This document shows positions 40,160 to 50,787 of a stretch of 64,000 nucleotides of DNA, in pieces (within the stretch, counting starts at the first letter, position 1; every line of letters starts with the position of its first letter). The notes under the pieces are model-generated. The model was given only the letters and a program-made list of their open reading frames with translations. It had not been told where the DNA came from and did no database searches. Position numbers and translations under genes: made by a program. The stretch comes from Streptomyces sp. NBC_00539 (GTDB taxonomy: Bacteria; Actinomycetota; Actinomycetes; Streptomycetales; Streptomycetaceae). The stretch is from positions 1,426,001-1,490,000 of the forward strand of contig NZ_CP107811.1 in the NCBI RefSeq assembly GCF_036346105.1, read 5' to 3'.

Positions 40160-41767
40160 ATGCCCCGCACCACCAGCACCGCAGCAGCCGTGGCGGCCCT
40201 GCTGGCCGCAGCCGCCCTGGGCCTGTCCCCCCACCAGGCCCAGGCGGCGGCCGCGGACGCAGCCACCGCAGCTCCCTCCGGTCCCGCAGCCACCTCGTCC
40301 TCGTCGGAGCTGCGCTTCCACGACATCCCCGGCTCCGGCGGGATCACCCTCAAGGGCAACGTCTTCACCCCGGCGGGCGCCCAGAGCGGCCGGACGTACC
40401 CGCTGATCGTGCTGCCCACCAGTTGGGGCCTGCCGCAGATCGAATACATCGCCCAGGCGAAGCAGCTCGCCGACTCCGGTTACGTGGTGGTCAGTTACAC
40501 CTCCCGCGGCTTCTGGCTCTCCGGCGGCCGGATCGAGGTCGCGGGGCCGCCCGACATCGCCGACGTCTCCGCCGTCATCGACTGGGCCCTGGCCCACACC
40601 CCCGCCGACGCGCAGCACATCGGCCTGGGCGGGGTCTCCTACGGGGCCGGCATCAGCCTGCTGGCCTCCGCGCACGACCCGCGGATCAAGGCCGTGGTCG
40701 CGCTCAGCGGCTGGGCCGACATCGTCGACTCCATCTACTCCGGCCGCACCCAGCACCTCCAGGCCGCCGGGCTGCTCGGCGCCGCCGGCTACCTCACCGG
40801 CCGTCCCGGACCCGAACTCCAGGGCATACTCGGCGACTTCCTCGGCTCCCGGCTGGACCGGGAACCGCAGATGATCGAATGGGGCAAGATCCGCTCGGCG
40901 GCCTACCAGGTCGACCGGATCAACGCGAACGGCCCCGCCGTCATGATGGGCAACGCCTGGGGCGACACCATCTTCCCGCCCAACCAGTATGCGGACTTCT
41001 TCGAGAAGCTGACCGGCCCCAAGCGCCTGGAGTTCCGCCCGGGCGACCACGCCACCGCCGAGGCCACCGGCCTGCTGGGGCTGCCCAACGACACCTGGAC
41101 GAACGCCCGGCACTGGTTCGACCGTTATCTCAAGGGCGAGCGCAACGGCATCGACGCCGAAGCTCCCGTACAGATCAAGTCCCGCAGCGAGGGCGGCTAC
41201 GAGGGCTACGCCGACTGGAAGTCCGTCGGCTCGGGCGGCTCCGAGAAGTTCGCGCTCCCCGACAGCGAGCACGTGTGGGCGAACATCGACTCCGGCGCCG
41301 ACGGCGGGGTGGTCTTCCTCTCCAGCGTCCTCGACCAGCTCGCCAAGACGCCCCCGGCCGCATCGATCCCGCTGCTGCCCCGCGCCTTCGCCGCCGTCTG
41401 GCAGTCGCAGCGCTACGACGCCGACCGGCGCGTGCGCGGCACCGTCGCGCTGCACACCACCGTGACCCCCAGCGCCGGGGACGGCACCTTCGTCGCCTAC
41501 CTCTACGACGTCGGCCCCCTGGGCATCGGCAAGCTGGTCACCAACGCCCCGTACACCTTCCACGGGAAGGTGCCCGGCCAGGCCTTCGGGGTGGACCTGG
41601 ACCTCTTCTCCACCGCCTACGACGTGCCCGCGGGCCACCGGCTCGCCGTGGTCATCGACACGGTGGACCCGCTGTACATCGAACACAACCCGGCCGGCGC
41701 GCAGCTGACCTTCTCCTCACCGCGCACCGATCCCTCGTACGTCTCGGTGCCGCTGCGCGAGCAGTGA
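40160..41767 (+). CDS. secreted alpha/beta hydrolase, X-Pro dipeptidyl-peptidase (CocE/NonD) type
   Basis: Protein of 535 residues with a Sec signal peptide (PRTTSTAAAVAALLAAAALGLSPHQAQA, cleavage near residue 29). The catalytic triad reads Ser160 (GGVSYGAG), Asp269 (NAWGDTIFPP) and His297 (GDHATAE). The C-terminal 160 residues form the beta-sandwich (GTVALHTTVTPSAGDGTFVAYLYDV; PAGHRLAVVIDT) that defines the CocE/NonD group. Likely an extracellular peptidase or esterase. ATG 40160. Convergent with the glutamate transporter operon (35-bp gap). Confidence 0.9.
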   Translation: MPRTTSTAAAVAALLAAAALGLSPHQAQAAAADAATAAPSGPAATSSSSELRFHDIPGSGGITLKGNVFTPAGAQSGRTYPLIVLPTSWGLPQIEYIAQAKQLADSGYVVVSYTSRGFWLSGGRIEVAGPPDIADVSAVIDWALAHTPADAQHIGLGGVSYGAGISLLASAHDPRIKAVVALSGWADIVDSIYSGRTQHLQAAGLLGAAGYLTGRPGPELQGILGDFLGSRLDREPQMIEWGKIRSAAYQVDRINANGPAVMMGNAWGDTIFPPNQYADFFEKLTGPKRLEFRPGDHATAEATGLLGLPNDTWTNARHWFDRYLKGERNGIDAEAPVQIKSRSEGGYEGYADWKSVGSGGSEKFALPDSEHVWANIDSGADGGVVFLSSVLDQLAKTPPAASIPLLPRAFAAVWQSQRYDADRRVRGTVALHTTVTPSAGDGTFVAYLYDVGPLGIGKLVTNAPYTFHGKVPGQAFGVDLDLFSTAYDVPAGHRLAVVIDTVDPLYIEHNPAGAQLTFSSPRTDPSYVSVPLREQ

Positions 41768-41773
41768 TCCACG

Positions 41774-41830
41774 GCTGCTGCCGGCCGGGCCGGTTCCAGG
41801 GGTCAGCGCAGCGGCGTGCCCGGCAGCAGC
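41774..41830. terminator. candidate bidirectional terminator between hydrolase and gluD
   Basis: Perfect 11-bp stem GCTGCTGCCGG/CCGGCAGCAGC (41774-41784 and 41820-41830) around a 35-nt loop that holds a smaller hairpin. The right arm overlaps the last codons of gluD, so one hairpin would serve both convergent transcripts. Confidence 0.45.
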
Positions 41831-42690
41831 GTGCCCGGATCGACCGGGGCGACGTCGACCGCCTCGGTCTTGGGGCTCCGGCGCTGGCGCCTGGCCACCC
41901 AGGTCGCGAGCCAGGACAGCAGCATGCACATGCCGATGTAGACCGGTGCGATGACCATCACCACCGGGATGAACGGCAGGTCGTAGTCCAGGTTCGAGGC
42001 GATCAGCTTCCCGGCGTGCAGGAACTCCTCGTAGGTGATCAGGAAGCCCAGCGAGGTGTCCTTGAGGGCCACCACCAGCTGGCTGATGATCGCGGGGAGC
42101 ATCGCCCGTACCGCCTGCGGGGCCAGTACGTGAGTCATCACCTGCGTCTTGCGCATGCCCAGGGCGTACGCGGCTTCGCGCTGCCCCTTCTCCACCGCGT
42201 TGACGCCCGTACGGAAGACCTCGGCCAGGACCGAGCCGTTGTACAGGGTCAGCCCGGCCACCAGGGCGGGCAGGGGCTGCACCTGGAGCGCGACGAAGAT
42301 GAAGAAGATCATCACGAGGACGGGCATGGCCCGGAAGAACTCCACCAGCAAGGTGGACAGCCAGCGCACCGGACGGTGGACGGACAGCCGCCCGGTCGCG
42401 AGCACGGCGCCCAGCGCGAGCGAGAGCACCGAGGCGTAGGCGAAGGCCTTGAGCGTGTTCCCGAGTCCGGTGAGCAGCAGGTCCTGGATGCCCTCGTACT
42501 CGAAGGGCGTCCACTTGGCCGAGGTGAACTGGTGGGTGTCGAAGAGCAGGTAGACGATCCAGCCCAGCAGGGCCAGGATCAACGCGGTCGACAGGACGCC
42601 GTAGAGGAGGTGCCGGCGCCGGGCCCGCGGGCCGGGGATGTCGTAGAGGGCGGTGGACTGGGTGTCCCCGTGGAGCGCGAGCGCGGTCAT
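41803..42690 (-). CDS. gluD: glutamate-type amino-acid ABC transporter permease GluD
   Basis: Protein of 295 residues with five to six membrane helices and the permease (EAA) loop EVFRTGVNAVEKGQREAAYALGM, which docks on the ATPase. An N-terminal cytoplasmic region of about 35 residues precedes the first helix (LLYGVLSTALILALLGWIVYLLF). ATG 42690 overlaps the gluC stop by 4 bases. The order gluA-gluB-gluC-gluD is as in the Corynebacterium glutamate system. Substrate: glutamate, possibly aspartate or glutamine. Confidence 0.9.
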   Translation of the reverse strand: MTALALHGDTQSTALYDIPGPRARRRHLLYGVLSTALILALLGWIVYLLFDTHQFTSAKWTPFEYEGIQDLLLTGLGNTLKAFAYASVLSLALGAVLATGRLSVHRPVRWLSTLLVEFFRAMPVLVMIFFIFVALQVQPLPALVAGLTLYNGSVLAEVFRTGVNAVEKGQREAAYALGMRKTQVMTHVLAPQAVRAMLPAIISQLVVALKDTSLGFLITYEEFLHAGKLIASNLDYDLPFIPVVMVIAPVYIGMCMLLSWLATWVARRQRRSPKTEAVDVAPVDPGTLLPGTPLR

Positions 42691-43331
42691 CGGGCGACTC
42701 CCCAGCGCTTCTCCAGCACGTTGAACAGCGCGCTGATGGACAGGGTGATGATCAGGAAGCCGACGGCGATCCAGACGAACGTCCAGATGATGCTGTAGCC
42801 CAGCTCGTTGAGGGTCTTGTAGGTGCCCAGCAGCTCGGTGACGCTGAACGCGCCGGCGATCGCGGAGTTCTTGGCGAGAGCGATCAGGGTGGAGCCGATC
42901 GGCGGGATGACGGAGCGGAAGGCCTGGGGCAGCACCACGCCGCCCAGGGTCTGGGTGAAGGACATCCCCAGGCTGCGGGCCGCCTCGCCCTGACCCTTGG
43001 GCACGGTGTTGATGCCCGAGCGCAGCACCTCGCAGATGAAGGCGGAGGTGTAGCAGCCGAGCGCGAGCACGGCGAACAGCTCGAAGGGAAGGACCACCCC
43101 GAAGCGGGGCAGGCCGAGCAGGACGGCGAAGAACAGCAGGGTGAGCGGGGTGTTGCGCAGCACGGTCACCCAGACCGTGCCGAAGACGCGCAGCGATCCG
43201 ATGGGGGCGACCCGGAAGGAGACCATCACGAAGCCGAGCGCGAGGGCGAGGAGGGAGGCGTAGACGGTGAGTTCGAGGGTCCCGAGGAAACCCTCGAGGT
43301 AGATCGAGAAATTCTGGGTCAGTACGTCCAT
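42687..43331 (-). CDS. gluC: glutamate-type ABC transporter permease GluC
   Basis: Protein of 214 residues, the shorter of the two permeases. Helices from about residue 15; EAA loop EVLRSGINTVPKGQGEAARSLGMSF; conserved ALAKNSAIAGAFSVTELLG before the last helix. It forms the membrane channel with GluD. ATG 43331 lies 17 bp after gluB. The frame stays open far upstream across gluB and gluA, but that extension is out of frame with them and not coding. Confidence 0.92.
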   Translation of the reverse strand: MDVLTQNFSIYLEGFLGTLELTVYASLLALALGFVMVSFRVAPIGSLRVFGTVWVTVLRNTPLTLLFFAVLLGLPRFGVVLPFELFAVLALGCYTSAFICEVLRSGINTVPKGQGEAARSLGMSFTQTLGGVVLPQAFRSVIPPIGSTLIALAKNSAIAGAFSVTELLGTYKTLNELGYSIIWTFVWIAVGFLIITLSISALFNVLEKRWGVAR

Positions 43332-43348
43332 GGCGGTGTGCTCTCCCC

Positions 43349-44278
43349 TCAGCCCGCCGGGTAGCGGTCGATGGCGGGCGGTTGCGGGGCCGGTACGCCG
43401 GAGAGGCCGAGCGTGGCCTGGTAGGCCTTCTTCCAGTTCCCGTTCTCCTCGTTCTGGGCGAGGGCGTCGTCGAGGGCGAAGCGCAGGGCGTTGTCGGAGC
43501 GCGGGACGCCGATGCCGTAGGGCTCCTCGGAGAAGGGTCTGCCGACGACCTTGAGCTCGTCGGGAACCTTGGCGGCGTAGCCGAGGAGGATCGAGTCGTC
43601 CGTGGAGACGGCGTCGACCTGGTAGGTGAGCAGGTTGTCGACGCACACGGAGTACGTGTCGTAGGCGACGAGCACCGCCTTGGGGTACTCGCGCTGGAGG
43701 CGCTGGTAGGGGGTGGATCCGGCTGCGGAGCAGACCTTCTTGCCGGCGAGGTCGGCGGGGCCCTTGATGTCCTTCTCGTTCTTGCGCACGAGCAGGGACT
43801 GGCCGGCCATGAAGTAGGGGCCGGCGAAGCCGACCTGCTTCTTGCGGTTGGCGTTGATGGTGTAGGTGCCGACGTAGAAGTCGATCTGGCCGTTCTGGAG
43901 GGCGGTCTCGCGGTTGGCGGAGGCGATGGTCTTGAACTCGATGGTCTTGGGATCGAACCCGAGGGCGGCCGACATCATCTTGGCGATCTCGATGTCGAAG
44001 CCGGAGTAGCGGCCGCTGGAGGGGTCCTTCTCCCCGAGGTAGGGCTGGTCCTCCTTGGCGCCGACGATGAGGTGCCCGCGGCGCTTGGCCCGCTCCCAGG
44101 TGCGTGAGTCGGGCAGCCGGAAGCCGGTGGCGACGTGGTACACGGGCAGGGCCTCCGGCGGCGGCCCCTTGACCGGGGGGCTGCCGGAACGGCCGCAGCC
44201 GGTGGCGGCACCGAGTAGCGCGAGCAGGAGCAGGGCGAGCAGGCACACGGGCGTGCGGGAGCCGATGCGGCGTTTCAC
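43349..44278 (-). CDS. gluB: glutamate-binding lipoprotein GluB
   Basis: Protein of 309 residues. Lipoprotein signal with a lipobox ending at Cys28 (LLGAATGC); the binding domain has the family 3 solute-binding pattern: [62 protein letters not shown], and [10 protein letters not shown]. It would deliver glutamate to GluCD. It sits 12 bp after gluA in the operon. Basic residues before the hydrophobic core (MKRRIGSR) fit export. Confidence 0.92.
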   Translation of the reverse strand: MKRRIGSRTPVCLLALLLLALLGAATGCGRSGSPPVKGPPPEALPVYHVATGFRLPDSRTWERAKRRGHLIVGAKEDQPYLGEKDPSSGRYSGFDIEIAKMMSAALGFDPKTIEFKTIASANRETALQNGQIDFYVGTYTINANRKKQVGFAGPYFMAGQSLLVRKNEKDIKGPADLAGKKVCSAAGSTPYQRLQREYPKAVLVAYDTYSVCVDNLLTYQVDAVSTDDSILLGYAAKVPDELKVVGRPFSEEPYGIGVPRSDNALRFALDDALAQNEENGNWKKAYQATLGLSGVPAPQPPAIDRYPAG

Positions 44279-44290
44279 GGGCCGTTCCCC

Positions 44291-45034
44291 TCAGTGCTTG
44301 AGGATCTTGGAGAGGAAGTCGCGGGCCCGGTCGCTCTCGGGTGCGGTGAAGAACGCCTCCGGGGCCCGGTCCTCGATGATCTTCCCGTCGGCCATGAACA
44401 CGACGCGGTTGGCGGCGGAGCGGGCGAAGCCCATCTCGTGCGTCACCACGACCATCGTCATGCCCTCGGCGGCGAGCCGGCGCATGACCTCCAGCACCTC
44501 GTTGATCATCTCGGGGTCGAGGGCGGAGGTGGGCTCGTCGAACAGCAGCGCCTGTGGGCTCATCGCGAGGGCGCGGGCGATCGCGACCCGCTGCTGCTGG
44601 CCGCCGGAGAGCTGGGCCGGGTACTTGTCCGCCTGGTCGGCCAGGCCCACCCGCTCCAGTAGCTGGCGGGAGCGTTTGTCGGCCTCCTCCTTCTTGCGCT
44701 TCCTGACCTTGATCTGCGCGAGGGAGACGTTGGCGAGGACCGTCTTGTGGGCGAAGAGGTTGAAGGACTGGAAGACCATGCCGACCTCGGCCCGCAGCCC
44801 GGCGAGCTCCTTGCCCTCGGCGGGCAGGGGTCGGCCGTCGAGGGCGATCGAGCCGGACTCGATGGTCTCCAGCCGGTTGATGACCCGGCACAGCGTCGAC
44901 TTCCCTGAGCCGGAGGGGCCGATGACCACCACCACCTCCCCGCGGCCGACGGTGAGGTTGATGTCTTGGAGGACGTGCAGTTTCCCGTAGTACTTGTTGA
45001 CGTCCCGCAGCTCGATCAACGGATCGACGGCCAT
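44291..45034 (-). CDS. gluA: amino-acid ABC transporter ATP-binding protein GluA
   Basis: Protein of 247 residues. Walker [11 protein letters not shown]-loop [12 protein letters not shown], signature [15 protein letters not shown], Walker [13 protein letters not shown], and H-loop VVTHEMG are all intact and of the polar amino-acid uptake type. ATG 45034 is preferred (GGGCAGGG upstream); an extra 21 residues to 45097 lack similarity. First gene of gluABCD. The 105-bp region upstream carries the promoter; TAGTTT around 45070 could be a -10 box, but I could not place a -35. Confidence 0.95.
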   Translation of the reverse strand: MAVDPLIELRDVNKYYGKLHVLQDINLTVGRGEVVVVIGPSGSGKSTLCRVINRLETIESGSIALDGRPLPAEGKELAGLRAEVGMVFQSFNLFAHKTVLANVSLAQIKVRKRKKEEADKRSRQLLERVGLADQADKYPAQLSGGQQQRVAIARALAMSPQALLFDEPTSALDPEMINEVLEVMRRLAAEGMTMVVVTHEMGFARSAANRVVFMADGKIIEDRAPEAFFTAPESDRARDFLSKILKH

Positions 45035-45139
45035 ACGCTGCCCTGCCCACTTGTCGGTGTCGAGGTCAGCGCAAACTATCCAGCCGCGGAAGGGCACTTC
45101 GCCTCGACACGCCTAAAGCTGACATAAAGGCCTTCGAGA

Positions 45140-45580
45140 TCAGCCCTCCGAGGCCTCGGCGTAGGCCTGGGACAGCTCCGGCGATCCCGTCACCGCCCAG
45201 GACACGCCCGACTCGACCACGTTCAGCTCCCGGCCGGAGCCGAGCCGGATCACGGGCTGGCCGTTCGGCCACACCTGCCAGCGGGCCCCCTCGATGGTCC
45301 GGACGATCACGGTCCCGAGGTAGAAACCGGCGTCGTTGCCCAGCCAGGGCACGGCCTCCGGATCCCTTCGCCACCGCGGCATCAACTGGTCCAGCTCCTC
45401 CAACGACTCCGGGCTCCCGTCGAGTTCGAGCCCGGCCGACCTCGCCTGGGAGCGCAGCATCTCGCACTCCGCGAACAGCTCCGCGACGCCCTCGGGATCG
45501 TGCGCGAGGGCGGCGGCGAGCGCCGCACCCTGTTCCGTCGCGTGCCGGTTCCGCCAGTTGGCCAGGAAGGGGATGTTCAT
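45140..45580 (-). CDS. DUF6278-like cytosolic hypothetical protein
   Basis: Protein of 146 residues. The sequence MNIPFLANWRNRHATEQG, LGNDAGFYLGTVIVR and WQVWPNGQPVIRL has the look of a widespread, Streptomyces-restricted family (DUF6278 as I recall). Mostly helical N-terminal half, beta-rich C-terminal half; no signal peptide, no enzyme motif. ATG 45580. It precedes the glutamate operon on the same strand by 105 bp and has the exonuclease III gene 70 bp upstream. Confidence 0.72.
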   Translation of the reverse strand: MNIPFLANWRNRHATEQGAALAAALAHDPEGVAELFAECEMLRSQARSAGLELDGSPESLEELDQLMPRWRRDPEAVPWLGNDAGFYLGTVIVRTIEGARWQVWPNGQPVIRLGSGRELNVVESGVSWAVTGSPELSQAYAEASEG

Positions 45581-45650
45581 ACGGACCAGCCTCGCACCGC
45601 CGTCCCCGCCTGGCCACAGGGCGCGCAGGACCGGGATCGCGGCTCGCCGG

Positions 45651-46430
45651 TCAGAGCTCCAGGTCCACGACGACCGGGGCGTGGTCCGAGGCGCCCTTGC
45701 CCTTGCGCTCCTCGCGGTCGACGTAGGCGTCCTTGACGGCCTTGGCGAAGGGCTCGTTGCCGTAGACCAGGTCGATGCGCATGCCACGGTTCTTCGGGAA
45801 GGCGAGCTGGCGGTAGTCCCAGTACGTGTACGGGCGGTCGTACTTGAGCGGGCGGGGCACGACATCGCTGAGCCCTGCGGCCCGCAGCGCCTCCAGGGCG
45901 GCCCGCTCGGCGGGCGTGACGTGGGTCATGCCGGCGAACAGGGCCGGGTCGAACACGTCCTCGTCGGTCGGCGCCACGTTGTAGTCGCCGAGCACCGCGA
46001 ACGGCCGCGGGCCGGCCGCGTCTTCCGCGACGGCCGCGGCCAGGGCGCGGAACCACTCCAGCTTGTAGCCGTAGTGGTCGTGGGCGACCTCGCGGCCGTT
46101 CGGCACGTACACCGACCACACGCGCACGCCGTCACAGGTCGCGGAGATGGCGCGGGGCTCCTCGACGCCCTCGTACGCGGGGCCGTCGGGCAGGCCGACG
46201 ACCACCTCCTCCAGGCCGACCCGGGAGATCACAGCGACGCCGTTCCACCGGCCGGTGGCGTTGACCACGGCCTTGTAGCCCAGCTCGCGCAGCGCGTCGT
46301 GCGGGAACTGGTCCGCGGAGCACTTGGTCTCCTGGACGCACAGGACGTCCGTGCCGGAGCTCTCCAGCCAGGCCAGCAGGCGCGGCAGCCGGGCGGTGAT
46401 CGAGTTGACGTTGTATGTGGCGATACGCAT
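45651..46430 (-). CDS. xth: exodeoxyribonuclease III
   Basis: Protein of 259 residues of the Xth/AP-endonuclease family. Catalytic and metal residues appear in TYNVNSITAR (Asn), VQETKC (Glu), YVPNG (Tyr), GDYNVAPTDEDV (Asp and Asn), RIDLVYG and SDHAPVV (Asp-His). It processes abasic sites and 3' blocked ends. ATG 46430 matches the usual N-terminus MRIATYNVNS; 8 extra upstream residues are not conserved. Followed 30 bp upstream by the MBL-fold gene on the same strand, likely co-transcribed. Confidence 0.94.
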   Translation of the reverse strand: MRIATYNVNSITARLPRLLAWLESSGTDVLCVQETKCSADQFPHDALRELGYKAVVNATGRWNGVAVISRVGLEEVVVGLPDGPAYEGVEEPRAISATCDGVRVWSVYVPNGREVAHDHYGYKLEWFRALAAAVAEDAAGPRPFAVLGDYNVAPTDEDVFDPALFAGMTHVTPAERAALEALRAAGLSDVVPRPLKYDRPYTYWDYRQLAFPKNRGMRIDLVYGNEPFAKAVKDAYVDREERKGKGASDHAPVVVDLEL

Positions 46431-46460
46431 GCCAACCAACCTACCGCCCGGCACCGACAG

Positions 46461-47093
46461 TCACAGGTCCCTGGCCTGCCCGGCCGTGAGCCGCCCGTGG
46501 TCGGTGCCGCCGAGGGCGCCCAGGACGTTGTCGTAGACGGGCCGGGCCACGTCGGCGAGGTAGGCGTCGTGGATGTCGATGGCCCGGCGGGGCTTGACCT
46601 CGCGGACGTAGTCGATCACTTCGGCGATCTTGTTCCAGGGCGCGTGCACCGGCAGCATCAGGGTGTCGACGGGCACTGCGGGCACGGTCAGCGCGTCCCC
46701 GGGGTGGAAGAGGGAACCGTCCACGAGGTAGCCGACATTGGTGATCCGCGGCATGTCCGGGTGGATCTCGGCGTGCAGCTCGCCGTAGACCCGGACGTCG
46801 AACCCCGCGGCTTCGAAGGCGTCACCGTGGCCGACGGTGTGCACCCGGCCCGGGTAGGCGCCGGCCAGCTTCTGCGCGACGCTGCGCAGGGTCCACAGCC
46901 CGGCCGCCGGGTTCGCGTCGAGCGCGGCGCGCAGCCGGCCCTCCTCGAAGTGGTCCGGGTGCTCGTGGGTGACCAGCAGTGCGTCCGCCCCCAGCCCCGC
47001 GTCGGGTTCGCTGAAGGCGCCCGGGTCGATGACGAGCACCCGCCCGTCCTTCTCCAGCTGGACGCACGAGTGCAGGCGCTTGGTGAGTTTCAT
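46461..47093 (-). CDS. MBL-fold metallohydrolase
   Basis: Protein of 210 residues. The metallo-beta-lactamase signature THEHPDHFE and later His/Asp residues (HPGDALTVP, HAPWNK, IDIHDAY) indicate a UlaG-like Zn hydrolase. N-terminus KLTKRLHSCVQLEKDGRVLVIDPG is typical. Substrate unknown. ATG 47093. Same direction as xth; the upstream membrane-anchored gene ends 31 bp before. Confidence 0.88.
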   Translation of the reverse strand: MKLTKRLHSCVQLEKDGRVLVIDPGAFSEPDAGLGADALLVTHEHPDHFEEGRLRAALDANPAAGLWTLRSVAQKLAGAYPGRVHTVGHGDAFEAAGFDVRVYGELHAEIHPDMPRITNVGYLVDGSLFHPGDALTVPAVPVDTLMLPVHAPWNKIAEVIDYVREVKPRRAIDIHDAYLADVARPVYDNVLGALGGTDHGRLTAGQARDL

Positions 47094-47124
47094 GATCCCC
47101 AGGCTAGCGCCCGGGCCGCGGTCG

Positions 47125-47718
47125 CTACGGGACGGCCGTGGAGACCACGTACACCCTGGGGTTCCCGGGTTTGGTGAGGTCGACCGTGACGTCCCGGGTG
47201 GGGCGGGGGTCCTTGGCGTCGAGGGTGATCCCGTACCAGGTGTGCTTGGGGCTCCAGCTCCAGCCGGCGACCTGCGCGTCGTGCTCGGAGATGGACACGC
47301 CCGGCGTCAGTCGCTCCCTGCTGGTGCCGATGTCGGCGAGGAAGGTGTCCAGCTCCTTCGGGGTCAGCGAGAACTGGGTGTAGAGCCGGCTGGTGTGCCA
47401 GTTGTTGGTCTCCAGGTAGCCGACGAGCGAGGCCATCATCGGGATCGGGACCTCGTAGATGCTGCGCTGCACCGCCGACGGCCAAGCCGTGCGGACCTTG
47501 ACCGCGCCGACCTTGGCGGCCTTGTCGCGGCCGCTCTCGCGGCTCTGCTGGGCGGAGACGGCGAGGTAGCCGGCGGGGACGCCGACGAGCAGCAGGATGA
47601 TGATCGCGGTGATCCAGCGGCGCCGGACGACGTGCCGGCGGTCCTCGGCCGGGGACCCGGGCGCGCCGTCCTCGTCGGGAGCGGAGGCCTGGCGGGGCAG
47701 CAGGGGCGGTGGGTTCAC
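47125..47718 (-). CDS. membrane-anchored hypothetical protein coupled to ROK kinase
   Basis: Protein of 197 residues: proline- and acid-rich cytoplasmic N-terminus, one membrane helix at about 35-55 (RRWITAIIILLLVGVPAGYLAVSA), then an extracytoplasmic domain of about 140 residues with TRPT and W-rich strands (AGWSWSPKHTWYGITLD). Family not recognised. GTG 47718 overlaps the kinase stop (GTGA), so it is the last translationally coupled member of the ABC/ROK operon. A role in sensing or modulating the transporter is possible but unsupported. Confidence 0.75.
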   Translation of the reverse strand: MNPPPLLPRQASAPDEDGAPGSPAEDRRHVVRRRWITAIIILLLVGVPAGYLAVSAQQSRESGRDKAAKVGAVKVRTAWPSAVQRSIYEVPIPMMASLVGYLETNNWHTSRLYTQFSLTPKELDTFLADIGTSRERLTPGVSISEHDAQVAGWSWSPKHTWYGITLDAKDPRPTRDVTVDLTKPGNPRVYVVSTAVP

Positions 47719-48883
47719 GGCTGCCGGTCCTGCTTCTCGGGGCCCGTCGCACCGGTGGTGTCGCGCAGGCCGAGGCGTGCGTAGCGCTCGTACCGCTCGA
47801 CGCGCCGGCGCGTGGCCCGGCGGAAGCGGCGGGCGACCAGCCGGGCCAGGTCGGCGGCGCCGACCATGCCGGCCTCGGGGCCGAGCTGCGCCTTGGCGAT
47901 CCGGGCCTCGGGGCGGTAGCCGCGGCCGGTGAGGTGGCGCCGGAAGGCGTCCCGGGCGGGGCCGATCAGCAGGTCGTCGGCCGCGCTGACGCCACCGCCG
48001 ATGACGAAGCAGGACGGGTCGAGGGCCGCGGCGAGGTTGGCGATGCCCACGCCCAGCCACTGGCCGATGTCCTGGAGCAGCTCGACGCACATGGCGTCGC
48101 CCTCGCGGGCCAGCTCCGTGATGAGCGGCCCGGTGATCTCCGAGACGTTCCCGCCGACCTTCGCGATGATGTTGTACGCGACCGGGGAGTCGGCGGCGGC
48201 CAGCTCGCGCGCCTCGCGCACCAGGGCGTTGCCGGAGCTGTACTGCTCCCAGCAGCCGCGGTTGCCGCAGGGGCAGCGGTGGCCGCCGGGCACGACCTGC
48301 ATGTGGCCGAACTCGCCGGCCACGCCGTAGCGGCCCCGCTTGACCTGGCCGCCCTCGAGGATGGCGCCGCCGATGCCGGTGCCCAGCGTGATCATGACCA
48401 GGTGGTCCTCGCCCCGGCCGGCGCCGAAGCGCCATTCGGCCCAGGCGGCGGTGTTGGCATCGTTGTCCACCATGACCGGCACCGCGAGCCGGGACTGGAG
48501 GGCGTCGCGCAGCGGCTCGTCGCGCCAGGCGAGGTGCGGGGCGAAGAGCACGCGGGAGCGGTCGGCGTCGACCCATCCGGCCGCACCGATGCCCACGGCG
48601 TGCACGTCGTGCCGGTCGGACAGGTCCAGAACCAGCTCGACGATGGTGTCCTCGACGACCTTGGGGCTCTTGGACTTGTCCGGGGTCTCGGTGCGGATCT
48701 TCTCCAGGATGACCCCGTCGGCGTCCACGACTCCGGCCATCACCTTGGTGCCGCCGATGTCGATGCCGACGGTCGGGACGCGCGGGGCGGTCAGCAGCGA
48801 CCGGCGCTCACGGGTCCCGACGGTCCGCAGGACGGTGCCCCGCGCCGACCCCCGGTGGGAGAGCGAGAAGTCCCGGTACGTGC

Positions 48884-48887
<4 letters not shown>
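47715..48887 (-). CDS. ROK-family sugar kinase (glucokinase type)
   Basis: Protein of 390 residues. ATP-binding [15 protein letters not shown] starts at about residue 41, so there is an N-terminal extension of about 40 residues, without a helix-turn-helix, which argues for an enzyme and not a ROK repressor. The ROK zinc motif [25 protein letters not shown] and [13 protein letters not shown] (catalytic Asp) are present. It phosphorylates an incoming hexose. ATG 48887 overlaps the ATP-binding protein stop. As part of the coupled operon it probably acts on the transported sugar. Confidence 0.92.
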
Positions 48888-49755
<868 letters not shown>

Positions 49756-49759
<4 letters not shown>

Positions 49760-50787
49760 TTCGCCTCCGCCCGCTTGCGGACCCATGCGTTGAGCAGCGT
49801 CGCGAGCAGGAGCATCGCGCCGAGGAAGAACTTGAACCAGTCCGGGTTCCACTGGGCGTAGACGATGCCGTTGCTGGTCATGCCGAAGATGAAGGCGCCG
49901 ACCGCCGAGCCGATGGCCGAGCCGTAGCCGCCGGTCATCAGACAGCCGCCGATGACCGCCGCGATGATGTACAGGAACTCGTTGCCGACGCCCTCGCCCG
50001 ACTGGACGACGTCGAAGGAGAAGAGGATGTGCTGCCCGGAGATCCAGGCGCACAGGGCGACACCCATGTACAGGCCGATGCGCGTCTTGACGACCGGGAC
50101 GCCGGTGGCGCGGGCCGCGTCCGCCCCGCCGCCCACCGCGAAGATCCAGTTGCCGGCGCGGGTGCGCAGCAGGATCCAGGTGGCCACCGCGACCAGGACC
50201 AGCCACCACAGGATGGTGACCTTCAAGGTGACCGAGCCGACGTTCCACTGCGAGGCGAACAGGGCCCGGGCGGAGGAGAAGCCCTCCATGTCGGCGATGG
50301 TCTTGGTGGAGACCGAGCCGCTGATCAGCTTGGTGAAGCCGAGGTTCAGGCCGGTCAGCATCAGGAAGGTGCCCAGCGTGATGATGAAGCTGGGCAGCTT
50401 CGTGCGGGTCAGCATGAACCCGTTGAAGAAGCCGATGGCCAGGGTGACCAGCAGCGACACCAGGACGCCCACCCAGACGTTGGCGGTCATCTGGTAGCTG
50501 AACATCGAGCTGAGCAGCGCCGAGGTGGTGACCATGACACCGGCGGACAGGTCGAACTCGCCGCCGATCATGAGCAGCGCGACCGGGACCGCCATGATCC
50601 CGATGGTGGAGGCCGAGTACAGGACCGTGCTCAGGCTGGAGGCGCGCAGGAAGCTGTCGGCGGCGAAGGAGAAGAAGACGAAGACGGCGGCGGCGCCGAC
50701 GACCGCGCCCAGCTCGGGGCGGCCCAGGAGGCGGCGCAGCAGGGAGGTGGGCGCGAGCCGTTCGTCGGCCAGGGCCGGTGCGCTCAT
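49756..50787 (-). CDS. sugar ABC transporter permease, ribose/xylose type
   Basis: Protein of 343 residues with about 9-10 membrane helices and the BPD_transp_2 signature: [62 protein letters not shown] and [18 protein letters not shown]. It forms the channel for a monosaccharide or cyclitol. ATG 50787 overlaps the binding protein stop; 40 extra upstream residues in the open frame are not coding. Confidence 0.9.

Noticed and set aside
42687-45050. A 787-codon minus-strand frame covering gluA and gluB and ending in gluC
   Set aside because: Only its last 214 codons are real (GluC). The rest is out of frame with GluA and GluB, which have intact motifs.
45035-45139. A defined gluA promoter
   Set aside because: Only TAGTTT looks like a -10 box; no acceptable -35 at 16-19 bp, so no separate feature was called.
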